This document shows positions 10,633 to 21,560 of a DNA stretch of 64,000 nucleotides, piece by piece. This DNA is from Cephalotrichum gorgonifer (Eukaryota; Ascomycota; Sordariomycetes; Microascales; Microascaceae). The position numbers were made by a program, and so were the translations under genes. The notes below the pieces were generated by a model. The model worked only from the letters and a program-made list of their open reading frames with translations, was not told the origin of the DNA and did not search any database. Where the stretch lies: the NCBI GenBank assembly GCA_900312665.1, contig ONZQ02000012.1, positions 979,957 to 1,043,956 on the forward strand, in the 5' to 3' direction. Each line of letters starts with the position of its first letter. Within the stretch, counting starts at the first letter, position 1.

Positions 10633-12357
10633 ATGGACTCCTCCAGGGCAAGTACCCTGGCCGGAGATGATGCCGTAGAGGCTCCCGATCTCCACGCCGT
10701 CCCCTCCCGCCTCAGCCGCGTCCAGAGCCGCCAAGACCCGGAGAAAGATGGCGGCGAGAAGCCCCTCGCCGCCCCGGACACAGCCTCGGCCCCGGCCGAG
10801 CAGGTCCGCACCATCACGGGATACAGGTGGGTCCTCGTCCTCACGGCGCTCTACTCATCCGCCTTCCTCTACGGTCTCGACACCACTATCGCGGCCGACA
10901 TCCAGGGTGCCGTCGTCGAGACCTTCGGCAAGGTGAACCAGCTCGCCTGGCTCGGCGCCGGCTTCCCCATGGGATCCGTCGCCATCATCCTCCTGGTCGG
11001 GTCCCTCTACGCCTCCTTCAACTTCAAGTGGCTCTTCATCACCTTCGTGCTCCTATTTGAGATCGGCTCGGCCGTCTGCGGCGCCGCCCCCAACATGAAC
11101 GCCCTCATCGTCGGCCGCGCCATCGCCGGCGCCGGCGGCTCGGGCATCTATCTCGGCTGCCTCAACTACATCTCCGCCATGACGGCCCCGGCCGAGAGGG
11201 GCACGTACATCTCCGGCATTGGGCTCCTCTGGGGGCTGGGCTGCGTCCTGGGCCCGCTCATCGGCGGCGGCCTCGCCGAGTCAGCCGCCACCTGGCGCTG
11301 GGCCTTTTACATCAACCTCCCCATCGGCGGGCTCGTGTCGCCCATGATGATCATCTACCTCCCCAACATGTCCTACAGCAAGGGCGCCTCCGTGTGGGGC
11401 CGCGTCCGGAATCTCGACTTCCTGGGCTTCCTGCTCAACATTGGCATCTGGGTCATGTTCGCGTTGTCCTTCACCATGGCGGGCGCCCAGTGGGCCTGGT
11501 CCGACGGCCGAGCCATCGCCTCCGTCGTCGTCTTCGGCGCCCTGGTCATCATCTACGCCCTCCAGCAGTACTTCGTCGTCTTCACGACCCCCGAGACCCG
11601 CTCGTTCCCGGTGCACCTCCTCCGCTCGCGCACCCAGCTCCTTCTGTACGTGGCCACCTCGGCCAACATCACCGCCATGTTCGTCGTGACGTATTTCATC
11701 CCCATCTACTTCCAGTTCGTCCACAACGACAACGCCATCATGGCCGCCGTGCGCCTCCTCCCCTTCGTCGCCGTCGCCGTGACCACCAACCTCGCCGCCG
11801 GCTGGCTCCTCTCCAAGGTCAAGTTCTACATGCCCATCTTCCTCGTCTCGGGCGTCTTCATCCTCCTAGGAGGGTCTCTGCTCCTGGGCTTCCTGACCCC
11901 GGACACCCCGCAGGGCCAGATCTACGGCTTCTCCGTCCTCATGGCTTTCGGCGTGGGGTTGACGCTGCAGCTGGCCTACGCCGTGGGCCCGATGACGGCG
12001 CCCGCGAAGTACATGGGCGACGTTATCTCGTTCCTGAACGTCTCGCAGATCGGCGGAACGGTCATCTCCCTCGTGGTGGCGGGCCAGGTGTTCCAGTCCC
12101 TCGCGGCTAAGAACCTGCGCGCCGCGCTGGCGGGACAGGGGTTCACCGACGCGGAGATCGTGGCGGGCGTCGCGGGGGCGCGGAGTGAGTTGTTCACGAA
12201 GCTGAGTGGGGAGTTGAGGGCCCAGGCGGTGGAGGCTATCACGAAGGCCATCCAGAAGGCGTTCGTGCTGCCTGTTGTTGGGGGCGCGGTGTTGATCGTT
12301 GCGAGTGTGCTCATGAAGCGCGAGAGGCTGTTTGGGAAGGTCGTTGTTGCCGGGTAA
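10633..12357 (+). CDS. MFS exporter, DHA2-like (14 membrane segments)
   Basis: Intronless 574-residue major-facilitator protein, probably a plasma-membrane drug or metabolite proton antiporter. After a ~60-residue hydrophilic N-terminus come about 14 hydrophobic segments. Family marks: LDTTIAADIQ in segment 1, the loop-2/segment-4 GRAIAGAGGSGIYLG, motif C-like GLLWGLGCVLGPLIGGG in segment 5, and WRWAFYINLPIGG before segment 6. These place it with fungal 14-TMS DHA2 transporters of the type that export toxins or secondary metabolites. The start ATG is the first in frame and follows a C/A-rich leader. It lies between core genes (flavohaemoglobin, ARG4), not in an obvious biosynthetic cluster, so its substrate cannot be inferred. 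Confidence 0.93.
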   Translation: MDSSRASTLAGDDAVEAPDLHAVPSRLSRVQSRQDPEKDGGEKPLAAPDTASAPAEQVRTITGYRWVLVLTALYSSAFLYGLDTTIAADIQGAVVETFGKVNQLAWLGAGFPMGSVAIILLVGSLYASFNFKWLFITFVLLFEIGSAVCGAAPNMNALIVGRAIAGAGGSGIYLGCLNYISAMTAPAERGTYISGIGLLWGLGCVLGPLIGGGLAESAATWRWAFYINLPIGGLVSPMMIIYLPNMSYSKGASVWGRVRNLDFLGFLLNIGIWVMFALSFTMAGAQWAWSDGRAIASVVVFGALVIIYALQQYFVVFTTPETRSFPVHLLRSRTQLLLYVATSANITAMFVVTYFIPIYFQFVHNDNAIMAAVRLLPFVAVAVTTNLAAGWLLSKVKFYMPIFLVSGVFILLGGSLLLGFLTPDTPQGQIYGFSVLMAFGVGLTLQLAYAVGPMTAPAKYMGDVISFLNVSQIGGTVISLVVAGQVFQSLAAKNLRAALAGQGFTDAEIVAGVAGARSELFTKLSGELRAQAVEAITKAIQKAFVLPVVGGAVLIVASVLMKRERLFGKVVVAG

Positions 12358-13065
12358 GACGTGGTGGTGCCCGGGGGTATTTGATGTGTTTCTGCCGAGG
12401 GGGGTAATTTACATAAAGGGATGGTTCTGTAGAAGGTTTTGGGTCGTTGGAACGGCTCAAGGTTACATATATATATACATATATATAGATGGGATGCATT
12501 AGGAGGAGTTTGATTTCATGGACATGGTCGGGGGGTGGGTGGCTGTTGGTTCGATAGGGATGGTATATCTGGTTCTACATTAGAAAACGTTTCATTATAT
12601 CCTTCATTTGCAAGATGGTTACTTACACTCTATCTCATATCTTAAGGCCGGGTCCCTGACTGTGGAGATAGGAAGTTGCAGCCAAGAAGAGCAAGGCCTT
12701 GCTGAAGCTGGCCGGGTAGATAGATGCCGGTTATGGCTATTGATATGTTAGCTTTATGACTTGGACTTCTGTAGGCGCATTCAGATCATAGAGGGTAGTG
12801 AGTGACACCAACAAACACCACGAAGCTGAGCAACGCACACAGGTCCATTTCACGCCCCCTTCAAATCTAACACAACATAATCTATTGATTGCCATTGCCG
12901 TCCCTATTTTTTGCGCCAAATGTAGCCACCCATAATCTACACTCCCAATTCCCTATTCCCCATCCATCGTTACCCTTCCTCCCCGTAGTGAACCACAACG
13001 CCGTGTAACCAACTCACGGGGGGCCGACCTCCCAGACATCCACTCCTTCGACCAGCTCATCCACC
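12358..13065. other. Convergent intergenic region (MFS / ARG4)
   Basis: About 700 bp between two convergent genes. It contains an alternating AT dinucleotide stretch (about 12469-12486) and AT-richer sequence expected for two 3' ends. No gene was supported. Confidence 0.5.
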
Positions 13066-14590
13066 CTACTCGAGCATCGCCTTCAGCACCTTGACCTGCT
13101 CAAGCACGCTCGCCTTGCTGGTGCCGCCCTTGGCGGCCCTCATCTCGACGCTCCTCTCGTAGTCGAACACGTCCCTCACGTCCTCGCCGAAGCGGGCGTC
13201 GATGCCCTTGAGCTGCTCGTAGCTCAGCTCCGCCATGGGCGTGCCCGTCTCCTCCGAGAGCGCGACGCACCTGCCCGAGATGTGGTGGGTCTCGCGGAAC
13301 GGCACGCCCTTGCGCACGAGGTAGTCGGCGAGGTCGGTGGCGAGCATGAACCCGTCGAGCGCGGCGCGCATCTTCTCGGGCTGGGTCGCCAGCGTCGACA
13401 GGACACCCTCGGCGATGCGGATGCTGTCGCCGACGGTGCGTACGTGGTCGAGCATGGGCTCCACGCTCTCCTGCAGGTCCTTGTTGTACGTGCTCGGCAG
13501 GCCCTTGAGAGTCGTCATGAGCCCCACGACGTGGCCCATGGCGCGGCCCGACTTACCCCTGAGCAGCTCGAGGCTGTCGGGGTTCTTCTTCTGCGGCATG
13601 AGCGAGCTACCGGTGGAGTAGGCGTCCGAGAGGCGCACGAAGCCGAACTCGGCCGTCGAGTAGATGATGAGGTCCTCGGCCCACCGGGAGATGTGGACCA
13701 TGAGCATGGACCCCCACTGCATCACCTCGGCGACGAAGTCCCTGTCGGCGACGCCGCCCATCGAGTTCCAAATGATGCCCTCGAACCCGAGCTCCTTGGC
13801 CATCATCTCCCGGTCGATGCCGAAGGGGTTCCCCGCCAGCGCGCCCAGGCCCAGCGGGCTCCTGTTGACGCGCTTGATCACCTCCCTGAGCCTCTCGAGG
13901 TCGCTCGCGAACTGGAAGCCGTACGACATCATCCAGTGGCTCCACCGGATGGGCTGGGCGCGCTGGAGGTGGGTGTAGCCGGGCATGACGTAGTCGACCT
14001 CGGACTCGGCCCGGCGGGCGATGACGCCGAGGAAGCTGACGAGGTACTCCTCGAGCTTGCGGAGCTCGTCGCGAAGCCACATGCGCATGTCGGTGGCGAT
14101 CTGCTCGTTTCGGCTGCGGCCCGTGTGCAGCTTGCCCGCGATGTCCTTGCCGATGATCTCGCCGAGGCGGCGCTCGTTGGCCGTGTGGATGTCCTCGTCG
14201 ACCCCCGGGACGATCTTGAAGGTGCCCGCGGCCCACTCCTGCTCGACGGCCAGGAGGCCCTTCTCGATGGCGGAGAACTCCTCCTGGGTGAGGATGCCGC
14301 CCTTGAGGTTGGCGCGGGCGAAGGCGATGCTGCCAAGGATGTCCTGGCGGTGTAGGACCTGGTCGAAGTAGATGGACTCGTTGTAGGCCACCATGAGGGG
14401 GTCGAGGCCGCCTGGGAGGTGGAGGAGAAGCAGGGGTTAGCCTTCATATTCAGATGCGGGGAAGGGAGGGAGGGAGGGAGAGAGGTCTAGTGGGGTCGGG
14501 AAGATCGAGGGGCGCTTGCGGGGAGAGAGGGATAATACCTGTGAAGCGGCCTCCCCAGAGCATGTTGCCAGCGGGCTTATCGGCGGCCAT
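13066..14590 (-). CDS. ARG4: Argininosuccinate lyase
   Basis: Cleaves argininosuccinate to arginine and fumarate, the last step of arginine synthesis. There are two exons: 14590-14539 (52 nt) and 14411-13066, joined through a 127-bp intron (GTATTA...CCCAG). They give 465 residues, the usual length for the fumarase/aspartase superfamily member. The N-terminus reads MAADKPAGNMLWGGRFTG then GLDPLMVAYNESI. The TGRSRNEQ block, catalytic His165 in GYTHLQRAQP and the lyase signature GSSLMPQKKNPD (about 285-296) with its catalytic serine are all intact. The upstream region carries a perfect TGAGTCA site (see separate entry), fitting cross-pathway control. Confidence 0.98.
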
Positions 14591-15503
14591 CTGTGCGCGT
14601 GTGTGAGGCTGTTTTGGGGGGTGGGATGTGGAATTCGAGGGCGGTTTCGGGTGGTCTGATGGGTCGCAAGTCGATTCCGGGCGCGATGCAAACGAATTGA
14701 GGGTATGGTGGGTGTGGGAAGGATGGTGGAGCCAGGTCTGGTGTGGAGATAAATTGTGGGCGGAGACTGGATTTATGAGCGTTTGCGGCAAGAGTGAATG
14801 AGTATGACGAACTTTTTTTTTCTTTGGTCCGTATCTTTGCCGGCACCGGGCGGGTGGGTGCTGGGACAACTGGTGGTATTCTGAGTCATCACATCAACTT
14901 CGAGTCATTGGTTCTACCATCCATGCATTCCAAGCGACAAATCGATCGGCAGGAGGGAATTTTTTAATGAATGGGGGCAGGGATTGGAGGCATATCGGCT
15001 TAATTGGTTCCCAATTCCCAACATTTGTCTCTTGGAGTCATCAATGTTGAGAGTTGGCGACAGGCTGGAGTGTAATAGTAGTACTCTGGGGTACTACGTC
15101 CGTGGCGCTGTATACCTTTTTTAGCTGCCCCACAGTAGATAGGACATGGCAGGACAGCTTACAGACCGTTATATGGGTATGGCCAACCCAGCTACGAGTG
15201 CTTTGGCCCCAAAGTCGCAGCTCGAGTCGCGAGTCGCTACGTTGGTGGGTAGAGAGGGAAAAAAAAAAGGAGAAACCGTCCCGCTGGGTCACATCCTACT
15301 CGCATGCGACTGTGTCGAGAGCAAACCCTTCAGAGTGTAGAGAGCACTAAGCGGGGGTCTGGCCGGCACCAACTTTATCTTCAGTGTACATCTACACACG
15401 ATATCTGTTTTTAGTTTTTCGTATCTGTTGTTCCGTGCACTGACAGTCTTCCACCTATAATACAGCCCGCCCTAACAGTTCCTCCCCTAACAAGGCCCCC
15501 CAC
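14591..15503. other. Intergenic region between ARG4 and SOD2
   Basis: About 900 bp. The left part is the ARG4 promoter on the minus strand (CT-rich leader plus the TGAGTCA sites). The right part is the 3' flank of the SOD gene. No gene was supported. Confidence 0.5.
14882..14907. promoter_or_regulatory. Cpc1/Gcn4-type binding sites upstream of ARG4
   Basis: TGAGTCA at 14882-14888 is a perfect AP-1/Gcn4-class palindrome, and a second GAGTCA lies at 14902-14907. They are about 290-320 bp upstream of the ARG4 start codon. ARG4 is a classic target of Gcn4/Cpc1 amino-acid starvation control in fungi. That this site is used here is inferred. Confidence 0.55.
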
Positions 15504-16500
15504 CTAGTTCTCAAACCGCTTGGCAACGGTCTTCCAGTTCACGACGTTCCAGATGGCGTCGAAGTACTCGGCCTTGCGGTTCTGGTACTGCAGGTAGTAC
15601 GCGTGCTCCCAGGCATCGATGCCCAGCAGCGGCGCGAGGTTGCCCGTGACGGGGTCCTGGTTCGCCCTCGTGACGATGCTCAGCGTGCCCGTCGCCTTGT
15701 CCTTGACGAGCCACGCCCAGCCGCTGCCCTGGATGCCGGCGAGGGCGGTGTTCATCTGCTTGCGGAGGGTGTCGACGGAGCCGAAGTCCTCGTTGATGGC
15801 GGACTGTGAGGGGGAAGGACAATGGTTAGCACGCGCTCATGTCCACATCTTGCGATACACCATAGAAATCAATGGGAATTTGTCGGAGGAGGAGGGACCG
15901 AAGGAAGGGGGAAGCGGAAGGGGAGAGAGAGTGACGGCGTACCTTGAGGCCACCAGCGGGCTCACCGCCGCCCTCCCGGCTGGCGGGCGCCAGGTTCTCC
16001 CAGAAGAGCGTGTGGTTCAGGTGCCCGCCGCCGTGGAAGTTGATCAGAGGCGCCTGCGAGGCCGCCTTGGTGAAGTCGCCCTTGGACTCGGCCTCGGCGA
16101 TGGTCGCGAGGGCAGAGTTGAGCCCGTTGACGTACGTCTGGTGGTGCTTGGAGTAGTGGAGCTCCATGATCTCGGCGCTGATGTAGGGCTCGAGCGCGCC
16201 GAAGTCATCTTTGCGGGGGGGGAGCAGCCGATGTTAGCGCCTGGTCGCTGCGTCCCGTTCATTACGGCTTTTGGGGTTTCCTATTCTACGATTGGGGGGT
16301 GTCCTTGCGGGTTGCGTCGGACCTGCTCGGAGCTATCGGACGCGGGGGAGGAGGGGGGAGGGAGGGTACTAACAAGAGAGGTCGGGGAGAGTAGCCTTGG
16401 TCCTGACGAAGCTCGTCGTGGCAAAGGTAGCAGGCCTCGAGGCGCCAGCCCTCATGGCGGCCCGGAGAGCGGGGGCGGTGCGTAGGAGTGTAGAAGACAT
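15504..16500 (-). CDS. SOD2: Manganese superoxide dismutase, mitochondrial
   Basis: Dismutates superoxide in the mitochondrial matrix. Three exons, 16500-16374, 16208-15943 and 15803-15504, join in frame (phases 1 and 0) to a 230-residue precursor. Residues 1-~35 are Arg/Ser/Ala-rich without acids, a typical presequence. Then LPDLSYDFGALEPYIS starts the Fe/Mn-SOD alpha-hairpin domain. Metal ligands are visible: His60 (ELHYSKHH), His108 (GGGHLNHTLFW), Asp194 and His198 (DAWEHAYYLQY). The GGG-type residues around 101-108 and Gln in GIQGSGWAW fit the Mn rather than the Fe enzyme. Splice sites are GTTAGT/AAAG and GTACGC/ACAG. Confidence 0.97.
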
Positions 16501-17467
16501 TTTTTTGACGTTCACTGTTTGCGATCGCAGATGTCAGCAGGATGGAACTTTAGCTACCCTGTCCGGTAGAGCTCGGAGGGTTTGGGTGCAGCTCAACTGC
16601 TGGAATCACTGGGAAGCAACAATTTACCTTCTTTGCCGGTGTATCGAGAGTCCAATTGCAATGTTCAAATTGCGAAATGATGGGAGAAGGAGATGTTTCG
16701 AGGATTGAATTGACTGAGGTTGGCGGAAGGTCGAAAGATGGAAGGAGTGGGAAATATGTCGTCACATCGGAAGAACAGGTTGGTAAGCTTTCTAATCCTG
16801 ACCAAGTTGCCAAGCAAAGACCAGAGCTCCGACCGCGGGAATGCTCGGGAGGCAGAGCTCTGGCCAACCACAGGAGGGGAAAACGTGGCGTGTGGCGGGG
16901 ATCTGTGGCGTAAGCTTCTGGCATCGGCTCCTGTGGGCCTGGCGTTCTTGGCACCCTCAAATTCGTGTGTCACTTTTGAGGCTTCCGTTATCTGATTCGC
17001 CCGCAATGGACCCAGTCAAACATGTGATATTTGCCTCCTTCCAATCAGAGCTTCGGCATCACCAGGGGCTTTGTCATTCACCCCGCCGCCACTACATACC
17101 TACTCATACGACTAACTCACCTCAGTTGTCCAACACATCAATGTGGATGACCCCAAGAACGCTCTCCAGGTCTGAGGCAAGAAGAGACTCGGAAGCGAGC
17201 AGCCGTTGCTAGAAACGATTACACGCCTGTTTAGGTATTCTGGGTTGGATTTTTCTAACGTGACCGTCTTATATGCTCTGAAGCATATCCCAAGCTGACA
17301 CTCACCCCCGAGTGCCCGTGAAGCCATGCTTGGTCGCGATGATTTGAGTGTGGATTTTTGCGGATGATTTTGCAAGCTCCAAGCGTCCTGGGATAATTGG
17401 ACGGTTGCTCTCTAATAGTCGCATTGGTCGACCAGGGTGATAGTGAATACAGCCCCCCCGTATTAAT
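16501..17467. other. Intergenic region, SOD2 promoter side
   Basis: About 970 bp upstream of SOD2 on the minus strand and downstream of the broken kinase. It should hold the SOD2 promoter. No conserved coding segment was recognised. Confidence 0.45.
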
Positions 17468-18677
17468 CTACGCCACCCGGCCCCGTTCGACATTAGGCAA
17501 TACCCACTTTGTCATCCACTCCGATCTCAGCACCTCCTCCGCCGTCGGCCTCTCCTCCGGCCGAAACGCCAACATCCCCCGCATCAAGTCCAGGATGGCC
17601 GCCACCTCGTCGCCGCCAAAATATCCCAACCTCAAGCCACTTCCTTCTGTACTTCTGGATGAACTCCTCAAACGCCATGTCAAGTGTAGGCCACGCCTCT
17701 CTGATTTCTAGTGAGCGTTTACCTTCCGTCGAAAAACTGTGCCCTCTCATCCCAGGACTCCCACCAGCGCGAGGGCATGGGGCCTAGGACGTCGACTTGC
17801 TGGGCGGTAACTTCGTCCAATGTGGTAAACTCGTGCTGAAAATGGCTTTCATCCCCAGGATCTCCCATATAGCTATGGCCAGACCCCATATGTCCGCTGA
17901 ATATGTTCCTAAGATGGATAACTGGGGGAAAAGTGGTAAGTATTTATTAGTATTTATGATTTATTCTAGATATATCGGATAGGTAACTGCGACGTAGCTC
18001 CGTGGGCATATCCTCGCGTATGTATATAAGCGACAGCTAGCACGACGTTGCCGGACAGTGCCCGTGCAACGTTGACGGGGAAAAACTGGTTGTAAGAAGC
18101 AGTTCGAAAGTCGCACTCCGCGAGAGACATCGTATCGCAAGGGTGCGTCCCGTTTGGACCCTCTACCTGGAACTCATCCAAGATGCGAGGGATAGAATTG
18201 CGGCCTTGGAAGGCTGGGGAGGATACTGGTGCCGCTGTGGAAAGTCGGCATAGGATTGCAGTTTCTCGAGAGGGAGAGTTCGTCATGCCAACTTTGACGG
18301 CGACGTAACACTCGGGCCTGCGTATCCTGTGCCAGCCATACGATGGAGTAGCCGCCGAAACCGAGCTTGTCCACTATGTGGTACCAGCCGCGAAGTACGT
18401 CTCTAATCATGATGGGGTGGTATCCGCCGGGCACATAGTTTTCTAGTGGCTCGACGCCGCTGACCGGGTAGTAAGTCGGGCGGCGTATCTGCACGCCATC
18501 TTCCCCTGTGGCCGACGTAGTTGACAAGAACGCAGGTGAGAATACTGGATTCACAGCTGAAACCCTCGTACGAGCTCTGGGAGAGTGTTTCGGGAGACAC
18601 AAAATGGTTCGCGTGCGCGGGATGATTCGGGAGTGGCGACCCCATGATGGGTTATATTGCTTACTTGTGCATATCAT
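17468..18677 (-). pseudogene. SRPK-like protein kinase, broken and missing the catalytic loop
   Basis: Segments of an SR-protein-kinase-like gene read in order on the minus strand: EPLENYVPGGYHPI, the glycine loop KLGFGGYSIVWLAQD, YVAVKVGMTNSPSRETAIL (invariant Lys and Glu present), VAYIHTRGYAHG, then TYSADMWGLAIAIWEILG, LGPMPSRWWESWDERAQFFD, AFEEFIQKYRRKW and MLAFRPEERPTAEEVLRSEW up to a stop at 17468. The frame breaks at least three times: after WLAQDTQ, after QFFDG, and after YRRKW. Between AYAHG-type sequence and SADMW only about 50 AT-rich bases remain, so the HGDIHLGN-type catalytic loop, the DFG and the activation segment are absent. It therefore cannot encode an active kinase. Introns cannot account for the in-exon shifts. 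Confidence 0.85.
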
Positions 18678-19943
18678 ACGGCCATGATGTCAATGTTTGG
18701 GTGCATGAAAACAATGTTGAATTGCGAGAAACATTGAGAGCGTTGGTTGGATAATAAACGAGCAAAGGACGCTTCTGATAGATGGAAGACCAGTGTGCCG
18801 ACCCTCTGGTAATAGCATAGACAAGAAGCGCCTCACTCCACGGTAACTACAGGCATGGACTGATTTGATCATTGGTAGAGGGCACAAGGCCTAAATTTGA
18901 GAAGAATTTAGTAGGCTCCTGAAGCTCCGAGGATATGGGTCCTAATATAGTAACACTTACAGCGGATGTAAGTATACGGGGAACAACAGGAAAGTGTTGT
19001 CTGAAATGGGCAGAACCCTTCTAGTGGCTTAAAGGGATCTGCACATAGTGGACGGCTCAGAAATACTATAATAATTTACTTGGTTTATGGTACTGTCATT
19101 GATAACCAGTATTGAAGTCCAAGATCCATGTCCAGGAGCTATATCAGTTTCTAGAATCCAGGCCTCCTCTCACATTAAACCCACTGTCCCTAGTCCCTCT
19201 TTTCTCTGTTGCAGCCGCATGCATATGCTTTCCCACTCCGATATAAGCTGGATACATGGGGTTTCATCTTCTGATAATATTAGACTGTATATCATTCCAT
19301 GCCTTGACCTAGGCCAACTCCTCGGGCTTCATAATCCCGATTGCTCTAGCTTAGCATCTTCAAAAGGGGCTTCCAGGCTCGGACAGAGGTACATAGAAGG
19401 CCTTTTACCATTTAAGCTATCGATAACGTTTACATTTGTATCATCGGCATGGTTTGGTGGGAGCTGATCTCGCTTGTCTCCTCGATCCCAGAAGGACTAA
19501 GGTTCCTTGGAGATGTGTACTGGGACATGTGGTGTTTCGAGGTCCGCGAGCTCAGTTTGGATCCGTCCAATCTAAAAGAGATCCAGGGTTCCCATGTTGC
19601 TAACTCCTGAGAGGAGTAAATGGCACATGATTTGTCTAGGTGATGCGTGCTGTGTGTCGAGCTGATGATGGATTTTGACAACCAATACAGAAATCATATG
19701 CAAAGACGTGGGCCCCACTGAAAATGTACTTACCGGGGCGCTCTGAAAATCGCGGATCCAGCGCCCAAACAATGACGCACGGACTTTGTTGCCCCTCCAT
19801 AATTCATTTCCCCACCAGATAGACAGACACCCACGACAAACCGCAAAGCCTAGCTTCATTTAGACGCGTCGTCAGACCAAACATTTTCCCATCAGCTCTC
19901 TAGACACGGCCCTTCCCCGCCAGTGGACATATATACAGCCACC
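18678..19943. other. Intergenic region upstream of PSF3
   Basis: About 1.27 kb with no recognisable gene. The final ~90 bp, ending in CAGCCACC before the ATG and including a TATATA stretch at 19930-19935, form a likely PSF3 core promoter and leader. Confidence 0.45.
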
Positions 19944-20629
19944 ATGTCCTACTACGACATTGACGCCATCCTCACAGAGGCAGAAGTAAGCCCATTCTCG
20001 TCTCCATCCCGTCGCATCTCCTCTCCCCGATCCACCTTGTCCCACGCGACATCCTCCCTCCTCCCTTGAACAAACGAATGAGCAAACGAACCCACCTAAC
20101 AGCTTCCAACCAGAAAGTCCCCTGCAAGTTCGAACTCGACATCCCCGACCTAGGCCACCTCGACAACAACCCATCGGACACCCTCAAGGCCGGCACGACA
20201 CTCACCCTCCCCCTCTGGCTCGCCGAGATGCTCGCCATCTCCTCCGCCGGCGGCGGCCCCCACGAGGAGTCCCGCCCGCACGTGACGATGAGCCCTCCCG
20301 CGGCCCTGACGGGCGAGGTGATCCAGGCGCTCAAGGCGGACCCGCGCGCCGTGCCGCTCCGCGACCAGAGCGCGCACTTCTACGGGCTCGGCACGCGGAT
20401 GCTGGACCTGTTCGAGGACAAGGAGCTCGCGAGCGTGCTGCGGAAGACGTTCGTGGGGAGGGCGGCTGAGGTGGGGCTGCACGCGGGCAAGGTGGGCGAG
20501 GACTCGGTGGGGAGCGGGGCGGGGGAGGAGTTCCTGAGGGGGCTGGACGAGTGGGAGAGGGCGCTGTTTAGGAAGGCGCATGAGGGGGCGAAGGGGACGA
20601 AGGAGTGGATGGAGAATGTGAAGAAGTGA
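19944..20629 (+). CDS. PSF3: GINS complex subunit Psf3 (DNA replication)
   Basis: Component of the Sld5-Psf1-Psf2-Psf3 GINS tetramer that binds Cdc45 and MCM2-7 in the replicative CMG helicase (nucleus). Two exons, 19944-19985 (14 codons) and 20114-20629, joined across a 128-bp intron (GTAAGC...CTAAC...CCAG), give 185 residues. The N-terminus MSYYDIDAILTEAE followed by KVPCKFELDIPDLGHLD and KAGTTLTLPLWLAEML is the family signature. The C-terminal half is helical with FYGLGTRMLDLFED and an acidic/Lys-rich end. The length matches fungal Psf3. The stop is 350 bp from the convergent small gene. Confidence 0.95.
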
Positions 20630-20980
20630 GGTTAACTTTCTGGGGGTGGAGGATGTGGCGTATCGGTTGTGGTTCGTCCCCTGGGAACATCGCTTTGCGG
20701 AAGAGCGTCATGATCGGATCGATTGCGACTTCTTTCACGACCGGTCGCTCCAACGGCGAGGGAACATCGTATCACGCACAGCACGCCGTCCTACTCGGAC
20801 TACCGCGGATGATTACAAACAACAGCTATTCATCCAGCAGAAATCTGCACAGGCAATCTATGGGGTATCGAAACCAAAACCAGCTAACCGATCCAACTCC
20901 CAGCCAAAGAAAAAAAAGAAAGAAAAAAAAGCCGGCCAGCTTCTGCAACGCCTTCACCGCCTACCGACGACGACTTGCTC
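20630..20980. other. Convergent 3' region (PSF3 / small conserved gene)
   Basis: About 350 bp shared by the two 3' ends. It contains an A-rich run (about 20906-20930) and no supported gene. Confidence 0.5.
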
Positions 20981-21560
20981 TTACATTTTCCACCAGACCT
21001 TATCCTTCCCGCTCCTCGGCGCCGGCGCGGCGTCCTCCTCGACGACGAATCTACCCAGGATCCGCCACGCCTCCTCTGGCAACTCCTCCTCCGTGACGTC
21101 GTCGTTCAAGAGATCCAGGCACACGTTCGACGCTGAAATTCCCTTGTCAGCAAAAGTCGCAAACTGATAACCACCTACACCCCCGCTTCCACATGGTTTC
21201 ACAGGGTTAGAGTATGGGGTACTCACGCATCAGGTCTGCCGCGTGCGCGGCGCTGACGGCGGCCTGCATCCTCGCGGAGCGGTAGCACCCGTACCGCTGC
21301 TGCAGCTCGACCATGCGCAGCCACAGCTCGTTGGCCTCATCGGCGTCGAGCGCGGAGGAGATCCGCCTGCGCCTCGCGGGACCGTGTTCGGATCCGGGCC
21401 TGGGTAGCTCGCGGCGGGGAATCTCGGAGTGATGCTCTTCGGATGTTGGCGCGACGGCGGCCTCGGCGGGGGCGATCCAGTCGGCGCCGCTCGCGTCGGT
21501 CCAGACGGAGGTGGTGGAGGAGATGGAGGAGGAGCGCCGGGTCGTTTTCGTCTCGGCCAT
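20981..21560 (-). CDS. Small conserved-looking fungal protein of unknown function
   Basis: Two exons, 21560-21227 and 21132-20981, joined across a 94-bp intron (GTGAGT...TTTCAG), give 161 residues. The first third is low complexity (Ser/Thr/Ala) and ends in an Arg-rich patch (ARRRRISS). The rest is predicted helical, with ELWLRMVELQQRYGCYRSAR followed by an alanine-rich helix and an acidic segment DDVTEEELPEEAWRILGRF, ending in a charged tail. There is no signal peptide or membrane segment. The clean splice sites, GC-rich third positions and the ordered C-terminal half argue for a real gene. I do not recognise the family. Confidence 0.75.

Noticed and set aside
13282..14355. Long plus-strand frame opposite ARG4
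   Set aside because: Mirror of GC-rich third positions in ARG4; no recognisable protein features.
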